Made by a program: the position numbers and the translations under genes. A stretch of 64,000 nucleotides of DNA from a virus. Below, one piece after another: positions 1 through 9,893 of this stretch. The notes under the pieces are model-generated. The model was not told where the DNA came from. It did not search any database and worked only from the letters and a program-made list of their open reading frames with translations. Location of the stretch: positions 1 to 64,000 of IMG/VR virus record IMGVR_UViG_3300024059_000003. One strand, written 5' to 3'. How positions within the stretch are numbered: position 1 is the first letter of the stretch; each line of letters starts with the position of its first letter.

Positions 1-1096
1 CGGTAGATATACCTGAGGTACCAGGACTACCTGGACTACCACTATTACCAGAGGTTCCACTACTACCAGAGGTTCCACTTGTACCAGATGTACCACTTGT
101 ACCGCTCGTACCAGATGTTCCTGTTGTACCGCTAGTACCAGACGTACCATCATCACCAGAAGAACCACTCGTTCCTGAAGTTCCATCTATCCCAGTAGTA
201 CCACTACTACCAGAGGTACCGGACGTACCAGATGTGCCATCATCACCACTGGATCCAGATGTACCTGACGTTCCAGTATTACCTGAAGTTCCTGACGTGC
301 CAGTCGTTCCTGATGTACCACTTGTACCATCATCACCAGAACTACCTGATGTACCAGCTGTTCCTGATGTACCAGTGGTGCCACTCGTTCCGCTTGTTCC
401 ATCTTCTCCATCTTCTCCTGAAGTTCCACTTGTACCTGACGATCCAGCTGTTCCTGATGTGCCACTAGTACCACTATCTCCACTGCTACCAGATGTTCCT
501 GAGGTTCCATCTTCACCAGTTGTACCAGAGGTACCACTAGTTCCACTTGTACCATCATCACCACTCGTGCCTGATGTTCCATCATCACCACTAGTACCTG
601 ACGTACCGGTTGTCCCTGAAGAGCCACTACTTCCAGCTGTACCAGAAGAACCACTAGTTCCATCATTACCAGAGCTTCCACTAGTTCCACTTGTACCTGA
701 TGAGCCACTTTCTCCACTAGTACCAGATGTTCCACTGCTACCACTTGTACCAGAGGTTCCATCCTCTCCAGTTGTACCACTAGTCCCTGATGTGCCAGTT
801 GTTCCTGAGCTACCACTAGTACCAGCCGTACCAGAGCTACCACTTTCTCCACTAGTACCTGATGTAGCAGAAGAACCTGATGTACCAGAGGTACCAGTTG
901 TTCCACTTGTTCCATCTGTACCAGTTGTACCAGAAGTCCCTGAGCTACCACTAGTTCCAGAGGTGCCAGATGTTCCATCTTGTGCACTTGTACCACTTGT
1001 ACCAGCTGTTCCACTTGTACCACTACTTCCACTATCACCTGAACTTCCAGATGTACCTGAAGTCCCTGAGGATCCAGATGTTCCATCCACACCTGG
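1..1096 (-). repeat. Collagen-like Gly-X-Y array E
   Basis: This is the C-terminal visible Gly-X-Y array of the collagen-like fibre, mainly GTS, GSS, GTT and GTA triplets with occasional EDG or DDG units. It reaches the window edge. Confidence 0.9.
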
Positions 1097-4000
1097 GTCT
1101 CCTTTATCTCCTGTTAATACAAAACATGCTGTAATATCTTCAAGGTTAGTAAGAGGACTACCACCTTGAGATTCATTTATTACTACTAATGTCCACCAAG
1201 TTCCATTGTCAGTTAATTCATCTATTGCAAATAATATAAAGTCAGATGAATCGTCTTTGTCTGCTAATCTTACGTGTCCTTTTATTGCAGATGTAGATGC
1301 ATCAATACTTTCTAGGAAAGATTGTATATTGTTACCATCATCATCAAACTCACTTATATATAATCTAGTAGCTGAAGTTTGTGTAGCATTATTTAACTGA
1401 ACTTTTCCTGTACCAGGATCTGCTGCAGGATTAGGAACAGTAGTTGAGAATGTATAATCGAAACATGCACCACCAAAACTACCGTCAGCTCCAGATGTAC
1501 CTGCTGTACCAGAACTTCCTGAAGTACCACTAGTTCCACTAGAACCAGTATTACCACTAGATCCACTCGTGCCAGATGTACCACTGGTTCCTGAACTACC
1601 AGAGTTTCCTGAAGATCCACTACTTCCTGAGGTACCACTTGTACCTGAGCTTCCACTGTCTCCACTAGATCCACTAGATCCACTTGTACCGTCTATACCG
1701 GTTGTACCACTGGTACCACTTGTACCACTTGTGCCTGATGTACCATCATTTCCACTACTTCCACTACTTCCAGCAGTACCACTAGATCCAGAAGATCCAC
1801 TCACACCACTTGTACCACTTGTTCCAGAACTACCGTCTTCACCAGTAGTACCTGATGTGCCACTTGAACCAGATGTTCCAGAAGTACCATCCTCTCCACT
1901 AGAGCCACTACTTCCTGCAGTACCACTACTTCCACTTGTACCATCTTCTCCGCTAGAACCACTTGTTCCAGATGTTCCACTAGTTCCGTCTATACCACTA
2001 GACCCTGAAGTACCTGTTGTTCCAGATGTACCACTAGTTCCATCTTCACCGGTTGTTCCTGATGTACCTGATGATCCACTAGTTCCACTACTTCCATTTT
2101 CTCCATCAGTTCCTGAACTACCACTAGTACCGGATGTTCCACTAGTACCACTAGTTGCACTGGTTCCTGAAGTTCCTGCTGTACCTGATGTTCCATTACT
2201 ACCATCCTCACCACTTGTTCCACTTGTACCGGTAGTACCGCTAGTTCCTGATGTACCATCTTCTCCAGCTGTACCACTCGTACCACTTGTAGCAGATGTT
2301 CCAGATGTACCACTGCTTCCGTCTGCTGCAGATGTACCAGAGCTACCTGAACTTCCGGATGTACCAGAGGTTCCAGAGGTACCAGATGTTCCACTGCTAC
2401 CAGAACATAATCCATTAATCCCTATAGATCCACTAGCGTCAAATCTAGGTAAATCTTTAGAACACACATCGATTGCATTTCCTTCGGATATAGTAATAGA
2501 TTGAGCTACGTTTGCACAGTCTGTATATGATGCATCACAATCACCTCCACCATTTGGACATGATAGGTTATAGCTTATACAGCTACCACCAGAAGATCCA
2601 GATGTTCCACTTGTACCACCTGATCCACTAGTGCCACTAGTGCCAGAGGTACCAGAAGTAGCAGATGTACCTGATGTTCCATCAATAGCTGATGTTCCAC
2701 TAGTTCCAGAAGTTGCGGATGTACCAGCTGTCCCACTTGAACCAGACGTTCCAGTTGTCCCACTCGTACCAGATGTACCTGATGTGGTTCCTACAGCTAC
2801 ACCAACTTGTACAGTATTAAATACTACAGAAGGTGCTGCTGGAGTTTGATAAGGGGTTGTTTTACTTGTGAGAGCATCTAATTGAACATTAGGATTACTT
2901 GATGCAATATATAGCTCTAAATAATCTTGAGATTCTAGTTCTATTATATATGATATATATGGTATATCAATTGCATCTTGATGATGTAGAGAATGGATCC
3001 TGTCTTTTCTTATAAAGTCTGTACCATTCTTTCTCAACCATATATCTATAGTTGTGTGTCCACCACCACCTGTCTTTTCCATTTGTAGAGAATAGCCCAC
3101 TTCATATACACCAGCATGAGGATATCTTACTTGTTGATTAAAGTCTAAGATAATACCATTAGAAAGTTCTGTAGTATTGAATGTAATACCTGTTGGAACA
3201 TCTGCTGCAGCTACCGGTTGTGTTGTGGTGTCTGAAAAGCTAGCATACCAGTTTGCTATACTAGCACCAGATGTTCCATTAATACCACTACTACCAGCTG
3301 TACCGCTTGTGCCTGATGTGCCACTCGTACCACTCGTACCTGTTGTTCCAGAAGAACCACTGGTTCCACTTGTAGCAGATGTTCCGGATGTTCCTGCTGT
3401 TCCACTTGTAGCAGATGTTCCACTAGTCCCTCGTGTTCCAGACGTTCCACTTGTTCCTGTAGTACCTGAAGTCCCTGTTGTACCTGAAGTTCCAGAGGTT
3501 CCTGATGTACCACTTGAACCAGTGTTACCACTAGATCCACTAGTTCCTGTTGTACCAGATGTTCCAGCTGTGCCAGAACTACCAGAAGTACCAGTCGTAC
3601 CACTTGTTCCAGTAGTACCACTTGTGCCACTTGTGCCTGTTGTACCACTTGTGCCAGATGTACCTGTTGTTCCACTAGTACCGCTGGTACCAGAAGACCC
3701 ATCTCCACCAGTTGCTCCATCAAGATTGATACACCACGAAGTGTATGTACCAGATCCTACTACCTTAAAAGGTGGGGTGAAACATAACTGTCCTGTTACT
3801 GGATCATAGGATACTACATCGCATTCTTGATAGTTATTTACATCATGAGCAATAACAATAGATTGACCTGCAGTGTATGCAAGTCCAGTGTCTACAGTTA
3901 AACATTCATTAACAGTATTACCTAAAGTAAATGATGTTCCTGTAATACATGTTTTATACTTATCTCCTTGATCTCCAGACGTTCCACTTGTTCCAGACGT

Positions 4001-4552
4001 TGCACTTGTTCCACTAGAGCCTGATGTACCACTCGTACCAGTTGTACCACTTGTACCGGTGGTCCCTGAAGTTCCAGATGTGCCACTTGTACCTGATGTA
4101 CCAGTTGTACCTGAGGTACCAGAAGTACCAACTGAACCAGATGAGCCTGACGAACCTGCTGTACCACTACTCCCACTAGTTCCAGTAGTACCTGATGTAC
4201 CTGACGTACCTGAAGAACCAGAACTTGCTGATGAACCTGAAGTACCTGTGGTACCTGAAGTACCAGATGTACCACTAGTTCCGGAAGTTCCAGATGTTCC
4301 AGATGTAGCAGAAGTACCAGAAGTACCAGCTGTACCTGACGTTCCACTAGTACCAGAAGTGCCACTTGTACCATCAGCTCCAGCACCACTACAAAGTCTT
4401 TTGTTTATTTCTTCTAGAGCATTTTCTACAGTCATATTTGTTAAGACTCCAGAGCATACGAGGTTTGGGCCCTCATAAAACACACAAGCTGCACTTAGTG
4501 TTATGGGGCAAGGATTAGCTGCACAAACTAACTTGTTACTACTTTTACTCAT
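1..4552 (-). CDS. Giant collagen-like tail fibre (3' partial)
   Basis: The frame from the ATG at 4552 stays open to the window edge (at least 1517 codons, stop not seen), so the protein continues to the left. An N-terminal domain of about 55 residues (CVFYEGPNL...[11 protein letters not shown]) is shared with three other proteins here. It is followed by five Gly-X-Y arrays, mostly GTS/GSS, alternating with four globular inserts. The first insert (3718-3974) has the GLAYTAGQS...GSGTYTSW pattern common in phage collagens. The second (2789-3267) resembles a C1q/TNF jelly roll ([18 protein letters not shown]). The third (2403-2589) is Cys-rich and the fourth (1097-1488) carries RLYI...IKGHVRL...FVLTGDKGD. 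The likely role is a long trimeric receptor-binding or surface fibre. Fibre identity is an inference from architecture. Confidence 0.9.
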   Translation of the reverse strand, partial: MSKSSNKLVCAANPCPITLSAACVFYEGPNLVCSGVLTNMTVENALEEINKRLCSGAGADGTSGTSGTSGTSGTAGTSGTSATSGTSGTSGTSGTSGTSGTTGTSGSSASSGSSGTSGTSGTTGTSGSSGTAGSSGSSGSVGTSGTSGTTGTSGTSGTSGTSGTTGTSGTTGTSGTSGSSGTSATSGTSGTSGDQGDKYKTCITGTSFTLGNTVNECLTVDTGLAYTAGQSIVIAHDVNNYQECDVVSYDPVTGQLCFTPPFKVVGSGTYTSWCINLDGATGGDGSSGTSGTSGTTGTSGTSGTTGTSGTSGTTGTSGTTGTSGSSGTAGTSGTTGTSGSSGNTGSSGTSGTSGTSGTTGTSGTTGTSGTSGTRGTSGTSATSGTAGTSGTSATSGTSGSSGTTGTSGTSGTSGTSGTAGSSGINGTSGASIANWYASFSDTTTQPVAAADVPTGITFNTTELSNGIILDFNQQVRYPHAGVYEVGYSLQMEKTGGGGHTTIDIWLRKNGTDFIRKDRIHSLHHQDAIDIPYISYIIELESQDYLELYIASSNPNVQLDALTSKTTPYQTPAAPSVVFNTVQVGVAVGTTSGTSGTSGTTGTSGSSGTAGTSATSGTSGTSAIDGTSGTSATSGTSGTSGTSGSGGTSGTSGSSGGSCISYNLSCPNGGGDCDASYTDCANVAQSITISEGNAIDVCSKDLPRFDASGSIGINGLCSGSSGTSGTSGTSGTSGSSGSSGTSAADGSSGTSGTSATSGTSGTAGEDGTSGTSGTTGTSGTSGEDGSNGTSGTAGTSGTSATSGTSGTSGTSGSSGTDGENGSSGTSGSSGTSGTTGEDGTSGTSGTTGTSGSSGIDGTSGTSGTSGSSGEDGTSGSSGTAGSSGSSGEDGTSGTSGSSGTSGTTGEDGSSGTSGTSGVSGSSGSSGTAGSSGSSGNDGTSGTSGTSGTSGTTGIDGTSGSSGSSGDSGSSGTSGTSGSSGSSGNSGSSGTSGTSGTSGSSGNTGSSGTSGTSGSSGTAGTSGADGSFGGACFDYTFSTTVPNPAADPGTGKVQLNNATQTSATRLYISEFDDDGNNIQSFLESIDASTSAIKGHVRLADKDDSSDFILFAIDELTDNGTWWTLVVINESQGGSPLTNLEDITACFVLTGDKGDPGVDGTSGSSGTSGTSGSSGDSGSSGTSGTAGTSGTSAQDGTSGTSGTSGSSGTSGTTGTDGTSGTTGTSGTSGSSATSGTSGESGSSGTAGTSGSSGTTGTSGTSGTTGEDGTSGTSGSSGTSGTSGESGSSGTSGTSGSSGNDGTSGSSGTAGSSGSSGTTGTSGTSGDDGTSGTSGDDGTSGTSGTSGTTGEDGTSGTSGSSGDSGTSGTSGTAGSSGTSGTSGEDGEDGTSGTSGTTGTSGTAGTSGSSGDDGTSGTSGTTGTSGTSGNTGTSGTSGSSGDDGTSGTSGTSGSSGTTGIDGTSGTSGSSGDDGTSGTSGTTGTSGTSGTSGTSGTSGTSGSSGTSGNSGSPGSPGTSGIST
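1489..2402 (-). repeat. Collagen-like Gly-X-Y array D
   Basis: About 300 residues of GTS/GSS triplets with periodic charged units (EDG, NDG, IDG, ENG). Serine is coded by both AGY and TCN codons, so the periodicity is held at the protein level rather than by fresh DNA duplication. Confidence 0.9.
2590..2788 (-). repeat. Collagen-like Gly-X-Y array C
   Basis: A short Gly-X-Y stretch (about 66 residues) between the C1q-like insert and the Cys-rich insert of the collagen-like fibre. Confidence 0.85.
3268..3717 (-). repeat. Collagen-like Gly-X-Y array B
   Basis: About 150 residues of GTS/GTT/GSS triplets between the first globular insert and the C1q-like insert. Confidence 0.88.
3975..4386 (-). 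repeat. Collagen-like Gly-X-Y array A
   Basis: The first Gly-X-Y array after the N-terminal adaptor domain, about 137 residues, mainly GTS with GSS, GTT and ATS interruptions. Confidence 0.88.
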
Positions 4553-4571
4553 CTAGAATGGGTATATGTTA

Positions 4572-4967
4572 TTAATGTACTATCTTAAGGAAGTCTCCTG
4601 TACGATATACCTGACCTACGGTTAGTCCAGCGAATATAGCAGCTGAATTATTAGAGTGCTCAGGAGCACCTGTTATAGGTACAGTTAAGAGTACTTCCCA
4701 ATCAGAAGCTGTTCCAGCAAGATTAGCAATGTAGACTTTCCCACTTGTTGCACTTTGATCAATGTGTATTTTTCCTACATAAGGTGCAGGACTTACAGGC
4801 GTAGATGTGTTAAACGAAGGAACTAAGTTCTTATCAATGCTTCCTAGGATGTTTTCTAAGTTATCTCCAGGGTTTACTACTGCATTGGGTAAGTAGGGGC
4901 CATTGTATATAATGCATTCTGCATTTTGATAAACAGCACATGTGGGACAAATTTCAGCGGTTCTCAT
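4572..4967 (-). CDS. Small fibre-associated protein with shared N-terminal domain
   Basis: 131 residues. The N-terminus (CIIYNGPYLP...NPGDNLENILGSID) matches the N-terminal domain of the adjacent collagen-like fibre and of the proteins at 45139-45450 and 45462-46601. The C-terminus (GLTVGQVYRTGDFLKIVH) resembles an ending I recall from phage virion proteins in which GLxVGxxYRTGDxLKIVH closes the chain. There is no signal peptide or membrane segment. It lies 19 nt upstream of the fibre start and has its own promoter-like box 7 nt before the ATG. A short fibre or fibre-tip protein is likely; the biochemical role is unknown. Confidence 0.82.
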   Translation of the reverse strand: MRTAEICPTCAVYQNAECIIYNGPYLPNAVVNPGDNLENILGSIDKNLVPSFNTSTPVSPAPYVGKIHIDQSATSGKVYIANLAGTASDWEVLLTVPITGAPEHSNNSAAIFAGLTVGQVYRTGDFLKIVH

Positions 4968-4974
4968 ATTATTA

Positions 4975-4982
4975 CAAATTTA
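4975..4982 (-). promoter_or_regulatory. Bacteroidetes-type -7 box TAAATTTG
   Basis: The minus strand reads TAAATTTG, an exact TAnnTTTG match, ending 7 nt before the ATG at 4967. A TTG -33 element at the usual spacing is not evident, so this is a half match. It lies in the 78-nt gap after the 1615-residue gene and would start the small-fibre/collagen transcript with almost no leader. Confidence 0.45.
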
Positions 4983-5045
4983 TGTTATTATTTTTTATTT
5001 TTAATCATTACTAGTAAAATACCTTCGTATAATATAGCAATTGTA

Positions 5046-8000
5046 TTATCTTCTTCTCTTTTCTTGGATGGTTACATCAAAATCTTTAGCGAATTCAGCA
5101 TCAAACATAGCTATCCACTGTACCATAGACTTAGTTACAGGAAGCATTCTCATTCCCTGTTTTATAGGAAGAGCATCTTCTCTAACTTCTATTGGTCCTT
5201 TATCAAGATTACCAAATTCAATACCTGTAGTTTGTCTACTCATGTGTTGAACAAAAGTACTGAATTCTTTAAGCAAACTTAATGATGGTAATATACCTCC
5301 ACTTAAAGTTGAACTCCACTCTGCTGGATTGTAAAAGAACATAAGTTCTTCATAGAATCTATTAAAAGATTTTCTCATGTATCTATAAGAATTCTTTTCA
5401 GCTCTATCTGCATCATCATCTGGTTCAAAGAACCCTGTTACAAATAGCATTCCTTGGAGTGTCATAAGTATAAGAAGTTCTTGTAGTTGTTTTCTTGTAT
5501 TCTGTCGTACCATTTCTATGAAGTCTTCTCTGGACATGTTTAATCTTTCTCCGGTTGTTTCTTCATAAGACTTAGCGTACTTCTCAAACATTTGATCCAT
5601 TTTTTCTAGACCTGCATCAGTTATATCATTACCAAATGCACCTATAGACATTAACTCCCTTATACTTCTTAGTAGATTAAGATGAAGAAAGTTTCCAGCA
5701 AACAATCTAACTCTTCCTATGTCATACTTCTCTCCGGTAGTCATACCATCTTCTCCTACTCGTGTAGTAAAGTCATCACCTACTTTTCTGAACTCACTAA
5801 AACGTGTGTCTACAAGTTTAGGGATCCAACCTTTAAACACCATCATGGACTTAGTCCAAATATTCATGTTCATTTTAATTTGATCGAAGTCTGTAAAACC
5901 ACCAGTAGCATTTCTAGCTATAGTTCTTGTAAGATTTGTAAGACGTTGAATCTCTTTTCTATTCTTTAAATCTAAACCTGGTACTACAACTTTACCATCT
6001 ACAAGTTTTTGAGTGGCTGTAATAGATTTATTTTTCTTTAGTTCTTCAATCTCTTTCTTTATGGTATCCTTTACTGAATTGTATGTTGCAGCATCCTTAT
6101 ATCTATCTTTATATTTATTTCTTACAAACTCTTTTATATTAATTAAGTTACCATCTATAACCATGGTGTTATCTAAAAGAGTTTTGAATAGAGATCTTTC
6201 TAAGTGTAGTTCTGGTTCTCTAAAGAATGCAAACAATGTATCCTGTGCACCCATATCTAATTTGGCAGACTTGGAGATAACAGAGTCTTTCAACTTTTCA
6301 TAAGTAGGACTCTCTTTCAGTGGCATAAATATCTCTACCAACTGCTCGAACATATCCCTCTCTTCACCTTTACGCCATTTATTTCCTACAAGTTTAAGCT
6401 CATTAGCTGCAAACTCTCTAGCGTTGAAATAGTTACCTGCTTGAGCTGCTACCTGTATGTTAGAACCAAAAATGTTAACAGCACCAGACAGAGGTTCTAG
6501 ACCTAAAGTCTTTGCTTGAAATGCATTATTAAGTGTTTGCATAAACTTAATAATAGAATAGTTACTTCCTTTTTCTCCTACATCAAACAACTCTTTACCT
6601 GTTAATTGTTTAGCGATCTTATTTATTCCTGTTCTTAATCTACCAGTAGGTACACCAAAGTCTTCACCGTCTGCAGGGAACTGATTATCATACATGATTG
6701 TTTCCATAAACAGGTCGAATATCTTTGCATTATTTTCATTACCTTTCTCTATAACTGGTTTACCACCTTCCATAGCAGTTCTTGAAAACCTGCCAGTTTT
6801 GTAGTGATCCTTAGCATGTACTATAGTTTTTACTAGATTCATCTGACCTTCTATATCACTCATGTACTTATACTTATTCATGTGATTGATATACAAGATT
6901 TGATTCTTAAAGAACTCTAACGATACATCAGTCATATCATTTGGTCCACCCTCAGAATCTGCACTAAAATCAAATGTATAGTATTTAGGAATAGCATTCT
7001 CAGTAGCTCCAGTTATTTCATTGATAGAACCGTATCCTATATCGTCTGCTCTTGCAGTTAATCTAGCTCCAAAATTCTTTACAGCACTCAGACTAAAATC
7101 CCATGCCATGCTTTCTGCTGTACCTTTACGTATAAAAGGTAGGAATGTACTTTGTACTCTATTATCTAAATAACCTATGTCTTTAGCTTTTTCATTCATC
7201 TTTGAGATGAAGTTGTACAAATCTAGTAGGTCTGGATTCTTCTTTATTTCTTTATACTCTGTAGATTCCCATTTAGATTGTGGATGTCTTTTAATTACAT
7301 AGTTGTTCCATCCATTAAAATCACTTCTACCTATATCCCACTTACGTTTGGCTTCTAGTATAAGTCTATCTCTTAAAGTTTCATCATCGTATAGTTTGTT
7401 ATACTTGTCTATTTCTCTTTTTAAAAGTTCATTAGCTTCTTTTTTGTAGCCTGCGATATCTATACTTTCTTGTAAAAACTTTTTACTTCTATTGCCCTCT
7501 TCTGCATTTTGATCTATAGCATCATAAAAATCTCTAGAGTATTTATAGATTAATTTATTTACTAAGCCACCCTCTGTGTTTGTTTGATACAAAGGTCTTA
7601 CAATGTCTAATAGGTTACCCCCTTGTTGTTTTAGTTTATCTCTAATTGCAAGAAGTTCATTAACTTCACCAACAGAAGTTGCTTGTGCTTCTGATTGTGC
7701 AACTCTAGCTACCCTCGACAATATTCTTAAAGAAGGTAAAGGCAACTCAGATAAACTTCTAAACGTAGACTTCAATCCTCGTAATAGTGTTTGAGGAGAA
7801 AGTAAACCACTTACATTATTCTTTAATCCTACAAACTTATCTGCAAATTCCCCACTTATCTTCTCTATCTCTCTTAGATTTCTACTTATTTGACGTGCTT
7901 TTTCATCTATGTCTTTTAAGTATGAAGCTTGTTCTTCCTTACTAAGACCAGAGTTTTTAATAAGTGGTTCTAGGTCTAAGTTAATTTGAGAAAATACTTT

Positions 8001-9893
8001 TCCTGTTTCTAGGTATTGAACTATTCTATCTGCATAGTCTGATAACTGTGCGTCCTCAAAGTCTTCAGCAGTAGCAGGCCTGTTCTTATATGTAGTTTCA
8101 AACTCTGCAATAAGGTTTTCACCTTCTGTTTGTTGCACAACCACCGCATCGATTAAAGGTGATAGGTTTTGATTTGCTTGTGCTTGACGTATGGCAGACT
8201 TTAGTATGTTAAGACGATCTCTTTTACTTGATCTATCAACCTCATCTGTAGGCTTTGTTTTTTCTATCTGAGTATAAACTGCGTTTAATTTTTGAATAAG
8301 CTGATCTAAGTCTCTCACACCAGTAGTCTCAGTCTTTTCAGATACAGGAGTTAAAGTTAAAGGCTCAACACTTGAAGGATTAACACTTCCTATACCTATT
8401 CCAACAAACTCTAATGGAGACTTGCGATCTTGAAAGTTTTGTCTCTTTAAATTTAATAGTATAGGAACAGCTCTATTCTTTCCTATTTCTTTTACTCCAT
8501 AGTTATCTTTTAAGATTTGCTTGTATGTACCAAGTTGTATACCATATGCTCCTTGTTTGTACCATGCTACATCTTTTGCACCTTTAGCTACATTCATAAA
8601 CTTCCAGTCATATATATGTGACGTTCCATCTTGATCTACAATCAGTAGGTCAATTGTGCCTGCTTCTTTATTCTGTTCATCATAAATCATGACTTCAGAA
8701 AACACCATAGGGTTTTTATTATTTTTAGAAAACTCTGCTATAAGATCTGTGTAATACTTTTCTAGTTTACTATAGACCTGAGCTTTCTTAACGTCTTGTA
8801 TAGTTGGTGAAGGGTCTGGAACTTCCCTTCTCGTACCATCTGAGTTAAAGAATCTTCCATGTATCTCTTCGAACATATCGTGAAACTCTACGCCCAGTTG
8901 TCTTTTTAATTCATTATCTCTTTTCTCTTCTGCAGTAAATGATTTACCTCTAAACTTACTAGCGTACCATGCCTTTACTCTATCTGTAACTCTTTTTAAT
9001 ACTCGTTGATACTCACCATTTACAAGAACTTCATAATAGTTATTTGCATTCTCGTCATCTAGTAATAAAGGATTAGCTTCTTTTGTACTCTCAACCTTCC
9101 TAAGACTATTCTTAGTAGCTATAAGTTTTTGCTGTATTGCCTTCTGTGCAGGGGTAATTGAAAAGTAAATTTCTTTTGCACTAGCATCAATCAGGTCTCC
9201 TTCTACACCCTCTGTTACTTGTTCTGCAGCTTGTTGAAATATGTCTAGATTAGATTGTGCATACTGTCCTCTAAACCAATCTTTTATAGTGTTCCATATC
9301 TGTCTAAAAAAACTAGTATTTTCTTCTTCTAGTGCAGCTGGATCACTTAGTTCGTTTAAGTTTTCACTTACTAGATATGTAATTAGTTTATCCGCTGCCT
9401 CTTTCTTTATCTTTCTAATATCAGGTCTACCGTTCTCTAACTGATAAACTGGATTGTCTCTATATTGATCTAACGTATCTTTGTATATCTTAAATCTATC
9501 TATCTTAGATATCATCTGAGTAACTAGACTTGGGTTCTGTTGCTCTAGTATAGCCGTAGCAATGTGAACCATTTCCTCTGTAATGTCTATATCTGTTGCT
9601 CCTTCACTTACAGCAATTATCTTTCCGGTAATATCAGCAATTGCATTAGCTGAACTAAAATCTATTTCAGGATTTTCCTTTGCATAATCTTGTAGCTCTA
9701 CAATGTTTACACCCATCTTAGCTATCAACTCTTTTACTCTAGGAGTGATAGAATTAACTCCAGCTACATCTGTATATTCCTGTGCAGGAACATTACCATT
9801 GTAATTATTCCATAAAAAATATGCTCGGTCTTCTCCTTTAGCAGCAACTAATTGTTTCCACTCCGGTAAATTTATGTTAGGACATCTTGCCAT
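5046..9893 (-). CDS. Giant virion protein with RecB-like PD-(D/E)XK nuclease core
   Basis: 1615 residues. An N-terminal segment (CPNINLPEWKQLV...GEDRAYFLW) is of a type I recall from giant phage polyproteins. The sequence then shows a PD-(D/E)XK nuclease layout: H338 in GVEFHDMFEEIH, E400, D415 in GTIDLL, then D429-W-K431. The order H, E, ID, DxK matches the RecB/Cas4-like branch. The remaining ~1100 residues are mostly helical with no recognised fold. The ATG overlaps the stop of the 4176-residue polymerase gene as TAATG, so the two are probably translated together and both packaged and ejected. Whether the nuclease is active, and on what DNA, is not known from sequence. Confidence 0.85.
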   Translation of the reverse strand: MARCPNINLPEWKQLVAAKGEDRAYFLWNNYNGNVPAQEYTDVAGVNSITPRVKELIAKMGVNIVELQDYAKENPEIDFSSANAIADITGKIIAVSEGATDIDITEEMVHIATAILEQQNPSLVTQMISKIDRFKIYKDTLDQYRDNPVYQLENGRPDIRKIKKEAADKLITYLVSENLNELSDPAALEEENTSFFRQIWNTIKDWFRGQYAQSNLDIFQQAAEQVTEGVEGDLIDASAKEIYFSITPAQKAIQQKLIATKNSLRKVESTKEANPLLLDDENANNYYEVLVNGEYQRVLKRVTDRVKAWYASKFRGKSFTAEEKRDNELKRQLGVEFHDMFEEIHGRFFNSDGTRREVPDPSPTIQDVKKAQVYSKLEKYYTDLIAEFSKNNKNPMVFSEVMIYDEQNKEAGTIDLLIVDQDGTSHIYDWKFMNVAKGAKDVAWYKQGAYGIQLGTYKQILKDNYGVKEIGKNRAVPILLNLKRQNFQDRKSPLEFVGIGIGSVNPSSVEPLTLTPVSEKTETTGVRDLDQLIQKLNAVYTQIEKTKPTDEVDRSSKRDRLNILKSAIRQAQANQNLSPLIDAVVVQQTEGENLIAEFETTYKNRPATAEDFEDAQLSDYADRIVQYLETGKVFSQINLDLEPLIKNSGLSKEEQASYLKDIDEKARQISRNLREIEKISGEFADKFVGLKNNVSGLLSPQTLLRGLKSTFRSLSELPLPSLRILSRVARVAQSEAQATSVGEVNELLAIRDKLKQQGGNLLDIVRPLYQTNTEGGLVNKLIYKYSRDFYDAIDQNAEEGNRSKKFLQESIDIAGYKKEANELLKREIDKYNKLYDDETLRDRLILEAKRKWDIGRSDFNGWNNYVIKRHPQSKWESTEYKEIKKNPDLLDLYNFISKMNEKAKDIGYLDNRVQSTFLPFIRKGTAESMAWDFSLSAVKNFGARLTARADDIGYGSINEITGATENAIPKYYTFDFSADSEGGPNDMTDVSLEFFKNQILYINHMNKYKYMSDIEGQMNLVKTIVHAKDHYKTGRFSRTAMEGGKPVIEKGNENNAKIFDLFMETIMYDNQFPADGEDFGVPTGRLRTGINKIAKQLTGKELFDVGEKGSNYSIIKFMQTLNNAFQAKTLGLEPLSGAVNIFGSNIQVAAQAGNYFNAREFAANELKLVGNKWRKGEERDMFEQLVEIFMPLKESPTYEKLKDSVISKSAKLDMGAQDTLFAFFREPELHLERSLFKTLLDNTMVIDGNLINIKEFVRNKYKDRYKDAATYNSVKDTIKKEIEELKKNKSITATQKLVDGKVVVPGLDLKNRKEIQRLTNLTRTIARNATGGFTDFDQIKMNMNIWTKSMMVFKGWIPKLVDTRFSEFRKVGDDFTTRVGEDGMTTGEKYDIGRVRLFAGNFLHLNLLRSIRELMSIGAFGNDITDAGLEKMDQMFEKYAKSYEETTGERLNMSREDFIEMVRQNTRKQLQELLILMTLQGMLFVTGFFEPDDDADRAEKNSYRYMRKSFNRFYEELMFFYNPAEWSSTLSGGILPSLSLLKEFSTFVQHMSRQTTGIEFGNLDKGPIEVREDALPIKQGMRMLPVTKSMVQWIAMFDAEFAKDFDVTIQEKRRR

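Noticed and set aside
187-4389. Minus-strand ORFs with QVHLE/VQLV repeats (187-1092, 1393-1683, 1990-2415, 2575-2763, 3256-3723, 3922-4389)
   Set aside because: Out-of-frame readings of the collagen arrays that end whenever a globular insert begins.
234-4478. Long plus-strand ORFs rich in PDVPLVP repeats (234-1169, 1569-2504, 3177-3809, 4059-4478)
   Set aside because: They are exact antisense images of the Gly-Thr-Ser collagen arrays on the minus strand; the minus frame is open through arrays and globular inserts alike.
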